In this document: one piece after another, positions 8,955 through 18,108 of the stretch
Layout: each line of letters opens with the position of its first letter
Numbering within the stretch: the first letter of the stretch is position 1
NCBI GenBank assembly: GCA_937922945.1
Contig: CAKZUP010000009.1
Location: 1 to 64,000 of the forward strand
Length of the DNA: 64,000 nt
Source: an uncultured Granulosicoccaceae bacterium
Lineage (GTDB): Bacteria > Pseudomonadota > Gammaproteobacteria > Granulosicoccales > Granulosicoccaceae
Direction: 5' to 3'
Program-made: the position numbers and the translations under genes
The notes under the pieces: model-generated
Database searches by the model: none
The model's input: the letters and a program-made list of their open reading frames with translations, nothing else
What the model was told of the DNA's origin: nothing

Positions 8955-10781
8955 ATGCCCCGCAAGCATTCACAGGCCGGACTGACGCTCCTTTGGATCC
9001 TGCTGTGGCTAACAGGAATGGCAGCAATCTCCTATTGGTGCGTTACCCGCCATGTCCCGGCTTTACAGCAAAAAATACAAAGCAGCGCTCAATCGGCACT
9101 AATGGCTACGGGTGCGAGCAACATTAACCTCTCGGTTGACGGTCGTACCGCGCATTTATCCGGCGTTGTAGCCAGCGAAGCGGTACAAAACAAGGTCGTT
9201 GAAGCGCTCGCCAATGCTGATGGCATTCGCACTGTTGACAATCAACTGAATGTTGTGGGGAATACGGTTAATGTACCTGTTGCGAGCACCGACAACAGCA
9301 TAAGCATCGCGAACAGCAGCGAGGCAGCATCAACACAAGATACACAGCGGCCAAACGACACCGGTGTACAAAAATCAGACGATCAGCAAACTGAACAAAC
9401 CGCGGATGGTGCGAGCGACACACAAAATGACGACGCTGCTCAAAATGACCAGCTCGCATCAAACCAGACAGACCCAAACGAAAGTTCGACTGATCAAGGC
9501 ACGACTAACGAAAATACGTCCGAACAAGCTACAGAGCCGGCATCGGCAGCGAGCAACACAGGCGATGCGCCTGATACCGATTCGGAAGCAGATGAAATCC
9601 TCAGTGATTCACGCACTGATGCTCTCACTGATGCTCTCACTGATGCAGTAGAGGAAGTAGATGCTGTAAAGGAGGAAGATGAAGAGGAAAATGCTGATTC
9701 AATGCAGGACGAAACCGCTGTCGCCGTTGCAGACACCCAGGCGGCCGACGCAACAACTATAAGCACACAGTCAAATGAGCTTGCGCAGAACAATGTGGTG
9801 GTTAACGATGTAGCCAAAAGCGTTGAGGAAAAAGCCCGCGCGCTTATTGAACAAGCGAGAAAAAAACGAGATCAGGCGCCCAACCAGAATTCAGCGAGCA
9901 TCACCGCAACAGACTCAACCGATGCACTGGCTGAATTACCCTCGTCAACAGCTGCGGATGAGACCGGGCTCCTGCCTTCATTCAACCTGAAGGTGGAAAA
10001 CGACACGCTCAGCCTGGATGGCCATATGTCCAACCGCGACGACATGCTGCGCTTTATCCAATCTGCGATGAACACGTTCAACGCCAGCTACGTGATTAAC
10101 GGCATACAAGTTCACGAAGACAGACGTACTGCAGACTGGCTACCAGCATTAACGCGTTTTATACCCAGCATGCAAAACATCAACGTGGCGTCGCTTAGTA
10201 TTAATGAGTCTCAGGTGACCCTGAGCGGCATTGCAATCGATCAACAATCACACGATGAAGTGGTAAACGATGCGCTATCAATATTGTCAACGCTTTCATT
10301 GGTTGAAAGAATTCGTGTAGCAGACGAACCCGCCGGTGAAACGAAGCAAGCCAGTGCGCAGGTTCCAGATAGCAACACGAGTAGCGCCACCACGCCAAAC
10401 CCATCTGCCGACACTAGCGATCAGCGCAGACAACTGCAGCAGGCATTCGACACCCTGGAACGAGAAAAAATTCTGTTTCAAAGCGGCAGCGATGTCTTAA
10501 CAGGAGCCAGCCTTGAATCGATAGAGAAAATTGCTGCCCTTTTTGAGCAGTACCCAGACATCGATATCGAAATAAACGGCCATACCGACTCTTCTGGCAA
10601 TTCCAGGACTAATTTGCGCCTAAGCCAGCTAAGAGCGAACGCGGTGCGCGACTACCTGGTTCAACAAGGCATTACACCCGAACGCCTCACTGCATATGGC
10701 TTTGGCGATGGCGTTCCCATCGCTGACAACAGTACGTCGGCCGGGCGCCAACTGAATCGTAGAATCGAGTTTAACTTTTAG
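8955..10781 (+). CDS. BON-domain and OmpA-like peptidoglycan-binding envelope protein
   Basis: This 608-residue protein has an N-terminal membrane segment (LLWILLWLTGMAAISYW) and then a BON-like domain (about residues 40-95). A long acidic, Ser/Thr/Gln-rich linker (about 100-285) follows, with a second region resembling paired BON domains (about 320-440). It ends in an OmpA C-terminal domain from about residue 490, with the peptidoglycan-binding motif NGHTDSSGN and the end NRRIEFNF. It likely spans from inner membrane to cell wall. I chose ATG at 8955 over an upstream TTG. The linker holds a small tandem repeat at 9614-9649. It is followed 14 bases later by a coiled-coil membrane protein, probably its partner. 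Confidence 0.75.
   Translation: MPRKHSQAGLTLLWILLWLTGMAAISYWCVTRHVPALQQKIQSSAQSALMATGASNINLSVDGRTAHLSGVVASEAVQNKVVEALANADGIRTVDNQLNVVGNTVNVPVASTDNSISIANSSEAASTQDTQRPNDTGVQKSDDQQTEQTADGASDTQNDDAAQNDQLASNQTDPNESSTDQGTTNENTSEQATEPASAASNTGDAPDTDSEADEILSDSRTDALTDALTDAVEEVDAVKEEDEEENADSMQDETAVAVADTQAADATTISTQSNELAQNNVVVNDVAKSVEEKARALIEQARKKRDQAPNQNSASITATDSTDALAELPSSTAADETGLLPSFNLKVENDTLSLDGHMSNRDDMLRFIQSAMNTFNASYVINGIQVHEDRRTADWLPALTRFIPSMQNINVASLSINESQVTLSGIAIDQQSHDEVVNDALSILSTLSLVERIRVADEPAGETKQASAQVPDSNTSSATTPNPSADTSDQRRQLQQAFDTLEREKILFQSGSDVLTGASLESIEKIAALFEQYPDIDIEINGHTDSSGNSRTNLRLSQLRANAVRDYLVQQGITPERLTAYGFGDGVPIADNSTSAGRQLNRRIEFNF
9614..9649 (+). repeat. Three tandem copies of a 12-bp unit inside the BON-OmpA gene
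   Basis: CACTGATGCTCT occurs at 9614 and 9626 and is followed by CACTGATGCAGT at 9638. In protein it gives the repeated tetrapeptide DALT within the acidic linker. It is in frame (12 bp), so slippage would only lengthen or shorten the linker. Confidence 0.9.
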
Positions 10782-10795
10782 ACGGACTAGCCACG

Positions 10796-11617
10796 ATGAA
10801 TACGTTGCTTATTGAAATAATAGCTTGCCTGTTCGCTGCGGCCTTTCTCAGTTTATTCATTGGCTGGGCCATACGCAGTTCGCTTGCTACTCGCGAAGTT
10901 GAATCAGTCAATGAAAGCTGGCAAACAAAATATGCCGATCTGGAAATGCGATCCAAACAAGATTCAGAACAACTTGAAGATCAATTACAACAACTAAAAT
11001 CAGAAGCGGCCGATCTATCCAATCGTAATGACAATATCAATGAATCATTACGCGAAAACGAGATAAGCATTCACAAGGCTCGCGCAGACGCCATTGAGCT
11101 CAATCGCCAACAAGCAGATACGCAAGAACGCCTGCAACGCATCATTGCGCAAAAGGATGAAGAACTAAAACGCATTCGTGCAGCCGGTACTGCTGGAATG
11201 GCGGGTGCTACCGGCGCTGCCGGACTCATGGCCGCCAACGCCGATGAAACCGAAGCAAAGATGGCAGCGCTTTCGGCAAAAAGAGAAGCGTGGGAGTCAG
11301 AACGAGCGCGTTTAGTGGGTGGCGTCAATGAAGATCAGGCGACCATCGCGATCGATCCTGCCGATCTTCCGACAGACATTTACTCAGATCAGCTGGACCA
11401 AACCGTGCGCATTGATGCAGAGCAACTAGCGCATTTGAAAAATCGCTCGCGCTCAGACTCAACCCGAACTGAGTCAACGCCCTCTGAATCGACCACACTT
11501 GAAGAAGAATCAGATAAGACCATGACGCTGGACCAAGATCAGGATGAAACCATGTTGCTCGACAGCGTTCAGCGACGCCCTACACCCGGTGGAACGCCTG
11601 AAGATAATGACAGTTAA
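10796..11617 (+). CDS. Membrane-anchored coiled-coil protein with repeated T-x-x-[IL]-D motifs, function unknown
   Basis: I do not recognise this 273-residue protein. It starts with one membrane helix (about residues 5-24). A long heptad-rich coiled coil follows (about 35-125), rich in Gln, Glu and Lys, then a Gly/Ala-rich patch AGTAGMAGATGAAGL. The C-terminal tail is disordered-looking and acidic. The tail contains four similar motifs: ATIAID, QTVRID, MTLD preceded by KT, and ETMLLD. It lies 14 bases after the BON-OmpA gene and its 3' end overlaps the DsbA-like gene by 11 bases, so it is part of that operon. Cytoplasmic or periplasmic orientation of the tail is not clear. Confidence 0.6.
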   Translation: MNTLLIEIIACLFAAAFLSLFIGWAIRSSLATREVESVNESWQTKYADLEMRSKQDSEQLEDQLQQLKSEAADLSNRNDNINESLRENEISIHKARADAIELNRQQADTQERLQRIIAQKDEELKRIRAAGTAGMAGATGAAGLMAANADETEAKMAALSAKREAWESERARLVGGVNEDQATIAIDPADLPTDIYSDQLDQTVRIDAEQLAHLKNRSRSDSTRTESTPSESTTLEEESDKTMTLDQDQDETMLLDSVQRRPTPGGTPEDNDS

Positions 11618-12242
11618 ACCCCACACGCTTTATTACGCACACGACCCTATGTGCAGTTGGTGCTGGGGATTTAAACCGACATGGCTTGAGCTTCAACAGA
11701 ACCTGCCTGATACCGTTGCCGCCAAATATGTTCTCGGTGGCTTGGCACCGGATACAAACGAACCCATGCCAAAGGCGATGCAGGAACACTTGCAGTTTAA
11801 CTGGCAGCGTATCGCCCAGAGCATCCCGGGTACGCAATTCAACCATGACTTCTGGACAAAAAACAAACCACGTCGAGCGACGTATCCGGCCTGCCGAGCA
11901 GTCTTGGCAGCCACAGCTCAAGATCAACGATTTGAAGAACCGATGATAAGGGCAATTCAGGAGGCCTACTACCTTCAAGCAAAGAACCCATCCGACGACG
12001 ACGTACTCTGCTCACTGGCACTGCAAATCGGGTGTGATGTGAACGAATTCGAAAAAGCGCTGCACAGTGACATTACGAATAATGCATTAACAGAGAACAT
12101 CACCTTTTCAAGGGCACTCGGTGCTCAGGGCTTTCCCAGTCTCTTTTTTGAAGCAGTCGGTAAAAAACCTGTACCCATTGCTCTTAGCTATACCGACAGC
12201 GCCGCCATTGTTGAACAAATACACAGCCTAGTCGCCACCTGA
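11607..12242 (+). CDS. DsbA-family (FrnE-like) thioredoxin-fold oxidoreductase
   Basis: The 211-residue protein begins MTVKPHTLYY and carries a CxxC redox motif, CSWC, at residues 16-19 (DPMCSWCWG). This is typical of the DsbA-family branch that includes FrnE and 2-hydroxychromene-2-carboxylate isomerase-like proteins. No signal peptide is present, so it is probably cytoplasmic. The cis-proline region is GFPSLFFE near residue 175. I chose the ATG at 11607, which overlaps the preceding gene, rather than an upstream ATG at 11544 that would add a tail unlike the family. The substrate is unknown. Confidence 0.8.
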   Translation: MTVKPHTLYYAHDPMCSWCWGFKPTWLELQQNLPDTVAAKYVLGGLAPDTNEPMPKAMQEHLQFNWQRIAQSIPGTQFNHDFWTKNKPRRATYPACRAVLAATAQDQRFEEPMIRAIQEAYYLQAKNPSDDDVLCSLALQIGCDVNEFEKALHSDITNNALTENITFSRALGAQGFPSLFFEAVGKKPVPIALSYTDSAAIVEQIHSLVAT

Positions 12243-12360
12243 GTCACAACTTTGGTTCGCATCAAGTGCAATCAAATCCAAGTCACAGCTTCTGCATCAC
12301 GTTTCATTGATTAAGCAAGCCTGCCGTTAACCTCCTCGTGTAGGAGGCAGAAACCAGGCC

Positions 12361-14031
12361 ATGATAAAAATAATAAAGTCTCTGTTACCGATCACCATTG
12401 TGCTCATAAGCGCATGCGGTGGCGGAACCGGAGGCGGTGGTGAATCATCAAACGTTCCGGCAATTGCGCCAGCATTGCCCGCTACCGAAGTAAACAATGC
12501 AGCACCCGACACACCCATGTCGAAAGAAGCTGCATTCAGAATACTGGAACAGTCAACGTTTGGTGCTCGACTTGACGACATCAATAGCATCGCCGGTGCC
12601 GGACCAGAATCCTGGATAGATCATCAGATGGCATTACCAGCCACGTTTATGTCTGACGGTTTAAATCTGGCTCAAAACGATAGATGGAATGAGTATATAA
12701 ATGTGTGGTGGCGACTGGCAGTTTATGCCGACGACCAACTGCGCCAGAGAACCGCGTTCGCTTTAAGCCAGATTTTTGTTATATCGTCGGTGAGTGGCTT
12801 GGGCGACGAACAACCTGCGCTTGCCAACTACTACGATATCCTGCTGCGCAACGCGTTTGGCAACTACCGAGATCTAATCGAAGAGATTACGCTTAATCCG
12901 ATAATGGGTGAGTACCTCAGCATGAAAGGCAACCACAAGCCCGATGCTGAACTCAACCTGCGACCAGACGAAAACTACGCTCGCGAACTGCTGCAGTTGT
13001 TCAGCATTGGCTTAAGCCAACTGAACGAAGATGGCACGACAATAAACGATGCTGATGGTGTACCACTACCAACCTACGATCAGGAAACAGTGGAAGCATT
13101 CGCGCATGTTTTTACCGGATGGCACTTCGCCAACGCCGAGCATTTCCGCTGGCCTAAAAACAAAGACTTTATAAACCCGATGGTTGCATGGGACGACATG
13201 CATGATAAAGGCGAGAAAGTTCTGCTAAACGGTTTCACTGTTCCAGCTGGTCAAAGCGCAGAAAAAGACTTGGCGGATGCACTGGATAACATTGCGAACC
13301 ACCCGAATGTCGGCCCGTTTATCGTAAAACATTTAATTTCGAAACTGGTCACAAGCAACCCGACCCCCGAATACGTTAAAGACGTGGTTCAAGTGTTTAA
13401 CGAAAACGCCAACGGCGAACGAGGAAACCTTGGCAGTACCATTAAAGCGATTCTGATGCACAAAGAAGCACGCCAGGGCCATGAGCTTTACCCACAGAAA
13501 TTTGGCAAAGCAAAAGAGCCTTTGTTACGCATATCCCAGCTATGGCGAGCATTCGAGCCCGATTTTATTCACCCGGATTTTAATTATGCGTGGGTGGGTA
13601 ACGAATTGCAGCAAGCACCATTAGCATCACCTTCGGTGTTCAACTTTTTCAGCCCTGAATTCAGTCAACCCGGCACGATTCAAAATAACAATTTAGTGTC
13701 TCCTGAATTCGAAATCATGGACGAGTCGAGCATGATTAGTATGTCGAGCCGCTTACTGGCAAACAGTCTGTGGTCGCACAATTATAAAGTCGCCAATGAC
13801 GGTCGACGCATCGCCATTAATATTGATCGTGAGATGGAACTTGAAGATGATCGTGAAGCATTGCTTGATCACCTTAACTTAGTGCTGCTTGGCGGAAGAA
13901 TGTCGGCAGATCTGCGACTGGAAGTGAATCGCCTGATGGATACGCGCGATTACAGTAACGCGGCATCGCAACGCATAGCCGAGGCTATCTTCCTGATCGT
14001 AAGCTCACCTGAAGCAGCGATACAGTTTTAA
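12361..14031 (+). CDS. DUF1800 family lipoprotein
   Basis: This 556-residue protein starts with a lipoprotein signal whose lipobox is LISAC (Cys19), followed by a glycine-rich spacer. The body matches DUF1800: an early AFRILEQSTFGAR segment, the motif RPDENYARELLQLFSIGL, a VFTGWHF block, and PSVFNFFSPEF near the C-terminus. The family has no firmly established activity. It is almost always followed by a DUF1501 gene, as here 52 bases downstream. The pair is common in bacteria that export large surface proteins. An outer-membrane or periplasmic place is inferred from the lipobox. Confidence 0.85.
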   Translation: MIKIIKSLLPITIVLISACGGGTGGGGESSNVPAIAPALPATEVNNAAPDTPMSKEAAFRILEQSTFGARLDDINSIAGAGPESWIDHQMALPATFMSDGLNLAQNDRWNEYINVWWRLAVYADDQLRQRTAFALSQIFVISSVSGLGDEQPALANYYDILLRNAFGNYRDLIEEITLNPIMGEYLSMKGNHKPDAELNLRPDENYARELLQLFSIGLSQLNEDGTTINDADGVPLPTYDQETVEAFAHVFTGWHFANAEHFRWPKNKDFINPMVAWDDMHDKGEKVLLNGFTVPAGQSAEKDLADALDNIANHPNVGPFIVKHLISKLVTSNPTPEYVKDVVQVFNENANGERGNLGSTIKAILMHKEARQGHELYPQKFGKAKEPLLRISQLWRAFEPDFIHPDFNYAWVGNELQQAPLASPSVFNFFSPEFSQPGTIQNNNLVSPEFEIMDESSMISMSSRLLANSLWSHNYKVANDGRRIAINIDREMELEDDREALLDHLNLVLLGGRMSADLRLEVNRLMDTRDYSNAASQRIAEAIFLIVSSPEAAIQF

Positions 14032-14083
14032 GCCTTGCGTTATTCCAGGCACAACACAACAATAAATAGAACAAGAGTCTGTG

Positions 14084-15454
14084 ATGAATAAAAGTGAAAG
14101 ACGACGCTTCCTGCGAACAGGGGCAAAAACAATCGCAGGCGCAGGCTTAGCCTTGGGTGCCAATCCATGGCTAACCCTTGCGCAAGCAGCTGACTCAAAT
14201 TTTGCCGACGGTGAAGATTACCGCGCCTTGGTTTGTGTTTATCTGGAAGGCGGCTCTGACGGTTTTAGTCTATTGGTGCCTACAGGCAATGCCGAGTACA
14301 ACGAATACACGCAATCGCGCAGAGAATTGTCTGTTGCACGTGAGAGCTTACTGGACTTAACAACGACCTCGGGTAATCACGACTCGCTTGGTTTTAACAA
14401 ACACGCAGAGCCACTTTATAACTTATTCCAAGAGCATCGAATGGCACTGATTGCCAACGTGGGTAATTTAATTGTTCCAACCACACGCGGTGAATACGAA
14501 GACAAGGCAGTACCCCTTCCAGCGCAACTGTTCTCTCATTCCGATCAGGAAATTCAATGGCAGCAATTGCAAGGTCGGGGTCGAGGCGAACAAGGTTGGG
14601 GAGCTGCAGCGGCGGAACATTTTTCTACCTACCAGGATCGCGACTACTTAACATCAGTCACATTAGATGGTTCTAATTATTGGCAATCCGGTACCGGCCA
14701 AAGACCTTTTTCAATGCAGGAAAAAGGCTTACTCGATTTTGCCGGTTTAGACATGTTCAACGACTGGGAAAAACCGCGAGCAGAAGCGTATCGCCGTGTA
14801 ATGCAACAACAACAGAATCATCTTTTCTCAAGCGCTTATGCTGATATTCAGAATCGTGCGTTGCGAATAACCGCTGAGCTGGGTGCGATACTACACACCA
14901 ACGGACCTATCATCACAGAGCAACCTGAGGAAAACTCACTGGCGGCACAGCTGGGCATGGTTGCGCAGCTCATCGCCGCTCGCGGACAGCTGGGCATGCG
15001 CCGACAAATATTCTACGTGCGCATGAAAGGTTTCGATGTGCATGATCATCAGAATCAAATGCAACCATGGTTATTCGGGGAACTGGCAGAAGCATTGTCC
15101 TACTTCCAAACAACGCTCGATGAAATAGGTGAAGCTGATAATGTCACCACCTTTACCGCATCCGATTTTGGCCGCACGCTTACCGGTAACGGCGATGGGA
15201 CCGATCATGGCTGGGGGAATCATATGATGGTTATGGGAGGTGCGGTAAAAGGCGGTGATGTCTATGGCACCATACCAAGCATGGGTGTCGATGGCCCGGA
15301 CGCAGTCCGAAACGGTCGCGTGGTACCCACATTGGCATCGGCACAATACGCGGCTACCTTGCTTCGCTGGATGGGAATTCCCGAAGATCAGTTGCATGTG
15401 GTACTACCAACACTACAAAACTTTCAGCAAACCGATCTGGGCTTTCTTGCCTGA
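14084..15454 (+). CDS. DUF1501 family protein exported by the Tat pathway
   Basis: The 456-residue protein opens with a twin-arginine signal (ERRRFLRTGAKTIAGAGLALG), so it is folded in the cytoplasm before export. The body has DUF1501 features: VCVYLEGGSDGFSLLVP near residue 50, the HSDQEIQWQ block, and a C-terminal TASDFGRTLTGNGDGTDHGWGNH segment. That last block resembles the metal-binding region of the alkaline-phosphatase/sulfatase superfamily to which DUF1501 is related. The activity is unknown. A GTG directly before the ATG is an alternative start. It pairs with the DUF1800 lipoprotein upstream. Confidence 0.85.
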   Translation: MNKSERRRFLRTGAKTIAGAGLALGANPWLTLAQAADSNFADGEDYRALVCVYLEGGSDGFSLLVPTGNAEYNEYTQSRRELSVARESLLDLTTTSGNHDSLGFNKHAEPLYNLFQEHRMALIANVGNLIVPTTRGEYEDKAVPLPAQLFSHSDQEIQWQQLQGRGRGEQGWGAAAAEHFSTYQDRDYLTSVTLDGSNYWQSGTGQRPFSMQEKGLLDFAGLDMFNDWEKPRAEAYRRVMQQQQNHLFSSAYADIQNRALRITAELGAILHTNGPIITEQPEENSLAAQLGMVAQLIAARGQLGMRRQIFYVRMKGFDVHDHQNQMQPWLFGELAEALSYFQTTLDEIGEADNVTTFTASDFGRTLTGNGDGTDHGWGNHMMVMGGAVKGGDVYGTIPSMGVDGPDAVRNGRVVPTLASAQYAATLLRWMGIPEDQLHVVLPTLQNFQQTDLGFLA

Positions 15455-15609
15455 TTGTTTGGCGTACTTAGTGTGTATAGACTGCCTGACTAATTCTGAC
15501 GCTGGCACAGCTGCCCTTCTTGGCAGCCATGCCAGTTGTCGCATTGGCGTTATCTGCGCCCACCCGTATACTGCCTGATCATAACCTGGCAATCACTGCG
15601 GCCCACACA

Positions 15610-16545
15610 ATGGATACAGCAAAACCGATCAATGCTGAATCACTATCCATTCCCATCGTCATGGCGATTGGCGAACATCATAAGCACACAACGTTTATTG
15701 CGTCAGGCTCAACCAGTAAGGCTTTTCGGGTTACAACCAATCAAGCAGAGTACGTTCTCAGAATAGCCAACCCCAATAAAAGCAAGCAAAGCTCCTATGG
15801 GTTGGATTTTCATCTGAGAGACCAACTACACAAACAAGATTTGCCCGTTGCAAAACCTGTAGCAACTCATCACACGCTTGCTCTCGATACAGAACACGAA
15901 TGGGCGTTCGATGAATATTGTGCAGGAGCACACCCAGCCAGAGCGACTATTACGCCACCGGTATCCAGGCAGCTTGGCTTATTGTTAAGTGCAATGCATG
16001 GCACTCCGGTTTCAGGATTTGGCCGCTTGGCGTATTCAGAAAACAGATTCATGGCAAATGACCAACAAGCCGTAACCGGATTCCTCAGGCGGTTCGAATC
16101 GCCCTGGCCATTCTGCGCGGAACCACTCGATACACATCCATTAATTCGAAGAGAACCCACGTTAGTGAAAAAACTAACGGCATTAGAGTTACCGATTAGA
16201 ACGCTCATCGAGCGAAGCGAACCGGCCATTATTCATAGTGATCTACACGAAGGCCAACTGCTGGTAGTCAAAGACACGCTCACGGCGCTGCTGGATTTCA
16301 ATGATGCTGTGGTGGGTAGAAAGGAGCTCGATCTGGGTTCTTATCTGTATTTCCACGGTCAGCACTGCCTCAACCAGCTACTGGCGGGCTACACGACCTG
16401 CGAGCCTGAAAAAGCCCGCCTTCAGCGCCACGCCTGGCTGGCCTCTATCCTGATTGCGCTGCACCATGGCAACCGGGGCCGTATGCTCAATCGGCCCCAC
16501 CGAATTGCCTACGCTGCCCGCTTCCTGAAAAGTGCGCTGTGCTAG
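15610..16545 (+). CDS. Aminoglycoside-phosphotransferase-type (APH) kinase family protein
   Basis: The roughly 311-residue protein has the APH/choline kinase fold. Visible motifs are a nucleotide-binding start SGSTSKAFRV, a lysine-less FVLRI-like strand (YVLRIANP), the catalytic loop HSDLHEGQ and the metal-binding DFND (ALLDFNDAV). It probably phosphorylates a small molecule; the substrate is unknown. A longer frame opens at TTG 15520 or ATG 15529, but the added residues are unlike the family, so I prefer ATG 15610. Similarity to SrkA/YihE or homoserine kinase type II is possible but not decided. Confidence 0.7.
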   Translation: MDTAKPINAESLSIPIVMAIGEHHKHTTFIASGSTSKAFRVTTNQAEYVLRIANPNKSKQSSYGLDFHLRDQLHKQDLPVAKPVATHHTLALDTEHEWAFDEYCAGAHPARATITPPVSRQLGLLLSAMHGTPVSGFGRLAYSENRFMANDQQAVTGFLRRFESPWPFCAEPLDTHPLIRREPTLVKKLTALELPIRTLIERSEPAIIHSDLHEGQLLVVKDTLTALLDFNDAVVGRKELDLGSYLYFHGQHCLNQLLAGYTTCEPEKARLQRHAWLASILIALHHGNRGRMLNRPHRIAYAARFLKSALC

Positions 16546-16866
16546 CGCGTTTTCCTGAAAAGCACACGCGGCCAGTTCTTGTGTAACAACAACAAGACTG
16601 GCTCTTGCAAGCAATTCATGTACAAGATATCATGTACATGAATTAGACCTACGGATAGGTCATTTATGCCTTTTGAACGATTCTCATTTGACAGTAATTA
16701 GCTTTAATGAGATTCTTTGTCTCATTACTGCTCATCGAAAGGTGCAGTATGGACTCGTAAAGTCAGACAAACTTCAGATCACTAACTCCGCTGAAGCTGT
16801 ATGCTCTTGCGGGCGAACCGCCATCGCTTGATGGCAAAACATAATCCACTTGGAGGAATCACCCTA
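16546..16866. other. Non-coding regulatory region before the TRAP operon
   Basis: This stretch of 321 bases has no convincing gene. It holds a perfect 12-bp inverted repeat (16613-16644), a short hairpin GACCTA/TAGGTC (16646-16661) and an 8-bp hairpin TAATGAGA/TCTCATTA (16705-16727). An alternative outer pairing CAGTAAT/ATTACTG (16692-16730) could compete with the last. A ribosome site GGAGG lies at 16852-16856. Confidence 0.6.
16613..16644. promoter_or_regulatory. Perfect 12-bp inverted repeat, probable operator
   Basis: AATTCATGTACA (16613-16624) and its exact complement TGTACATGAATT (16633-16644) flank an eight-base spacer. Size, AT-rich ends and palindromic ATGTACAT cores suggest a dimeric regulator site, of the kind GntR- or LacI-type proteins bind. 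It lies about 220 bases before the dctP start. No regulator gene is adjacent, so the binding protein would be encoded elsewhere. Confidence 0.65.
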
Positions 16867-17967
16867 ATGCGCAGCACCATGCTTAAAACCATAGGCGCCT
16901 CGCTTGCACTGGCTGTACTAACTACAGTCAACGCTCAAGCTGCCACAACCATAAAAGTACAATCTGTTATCGGCGACAAAGCCGATGAAATCGTGATGTT
17001 GAAAGACTTCGCGAAAAACGTTAGCGACCTCACTGGTGGCGAAGTTCTTATCGAAGTATTGCCAGCCAACTCGGTTGTTGGTAACGCCGATATCCTCGAT
17101 GCGGTAGACAAAGGTCTGCTCGACGGTGGTTTCGCGTGGACTCACTACTGGTCTGGTAAACACCCTGCGGCTATGCTGTTCGGCTCACCTGTTGCCGGTG
17201 CGGGCGTTGGTATCGACAACATTGCCTTCATTTCCTGGTTCCACTTTGGTGGCGGTAAAGAGCTTTATGATCGTCTTTGGGACGAAATGGGCGTGAACGT
17301 TCACGGTCTTCTGCTTCAACCGGTTGGTCCTGAAGCACTGGGTTGGTTCAAAGAGCCTATCAACAGCATGGATGACTTCCGTAAGCTGCGTTTCCGTGCA
17401 CCTCCTGGAATTCCTGGTCAGACTTACAAAGATATTGGTGTAGCCGCTGTTGCAATGGGTGGTGGCGATATTTTGCCAGCACTTGAAAAAGGCACTATCG
17501 ATGCTGCTGAGTGGTGCTGCCCGAAGCCAGATAGCGTGTTCGGTTTCCAGAAAGTACTGAAGCACTACTATCTACAAGGTTTGCACCAGGTTGTTGTAAA
17601 CGCTGATATGTACATCAATGGCGACGTCTGGAACAAGCTAACAGCTGACCAGCAAATTGCGATGAACGTTGCTGCCGATGCATCACTTATGCGTGCAATC
17701 AGCTACCGCATTTACGAAAACGGTAAAGCGCTGAAAGACTTGACAGAAAACGAAGGCGTTATTCTGCATGACACTCCAGCTGACTACTTTGTTGAGTATA
17801 TGGCTGCTGCTAACGCAACACTGGAAAAGAATGCTGCTGAAAACGAATTCTTCAACGAAGTCTGGACTTCAATGAAAGATTTCGCGGCTGTAGCAGTACC
17901 TTTCTGGGCTGGCGCTCAAACTTCAAATGCGTCTCTTGGTAATGCATTCGCCAACTCGCTGAAGTAA
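16867..17967 (+). CDS. TRAP transporter solute-binding protein (DctP family, TakP-like)
   Basis: The 366-residue periplasmic receptor has a signal peptide ending near NAQA. It has the DctP fold, with the ligand arginine region RKLRFRAPPGIPGQ and the conserved GTIDAAEWCCPKPD segment, features of the TakP-like branch that binds oxo- or hydroxy-acids as dimers. I chose ATG 16867 because GGAGG sits 10 bases upstream; a longer frame from 16801 has no such site. It heads a cluster with DctQ, DctM, a TerC-like protein and three dehydrogenases. The context suggests a C3 sulfonate or hydroxyacid ligand. A terminator-like hairpin after the gene would let it be made in excess over the permeases. Confidence 0.9.
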   Translation: MRSTMLKTIGASLALAVLTTVNAQAATTIKVQSVIGDKADEIVMLKDFAKNVSDLTGGEVLIEVLPANSVVGNADILDAVDKGLLDGGFAWTHYWSGKHPAAMLFGSPVAGAGVGIDNIAFISWFHFGGGKELYDRLWDEMGVNVHGLLLQPVGPEALGWFKEPINSMDDFRKLRFRAPPGIPGQTYKDIGVAAVAMGGGDILPALEKGTIDAAEWCCPKPDSVFGFQKVLKHYYLQGLHQVVVNADMYINGDVWNKLTADQQIAMNVAADASLMRAISYRIYENGKALKDLTENEGVILHDTPADYFVEYMAAANATLEKNAAENEFFNEVWTSMKDFAAVAVPFWAGAQTSNASLGNAFANSLK

Positions 17968-18001
17968 TTGCCTACTGTATTTTGAAGTACAGAAGAGAAA
18001 T

Positions 18002-18070
18002 GACTATTGCCAGTAAATTGCGATAGTCGAAATCAGGCCTCGGAGCTGTCAGTTTCGGGGCCTGTTTTTT
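18002..18070 (+). terminator. Two hairpins, the second with a T-run, between dctP and dctQ
   Basis: A first hairpin pairs GACTATTGC (18002-18010) with GCGATAGTC (18020-18028). A second pairs CAGGCCTCG (18034-18042) with CGGGGCCTG (18056-18064) and is followed by six T, a classical intrinsic terminator. Partial read-through would give low permease and high binding-protein expression. Confidence 0.8.
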
Positions 18071-18108
18071 GTCCCCCCTACTACAACGAACACATTGACG
18101 AGTAAGCA

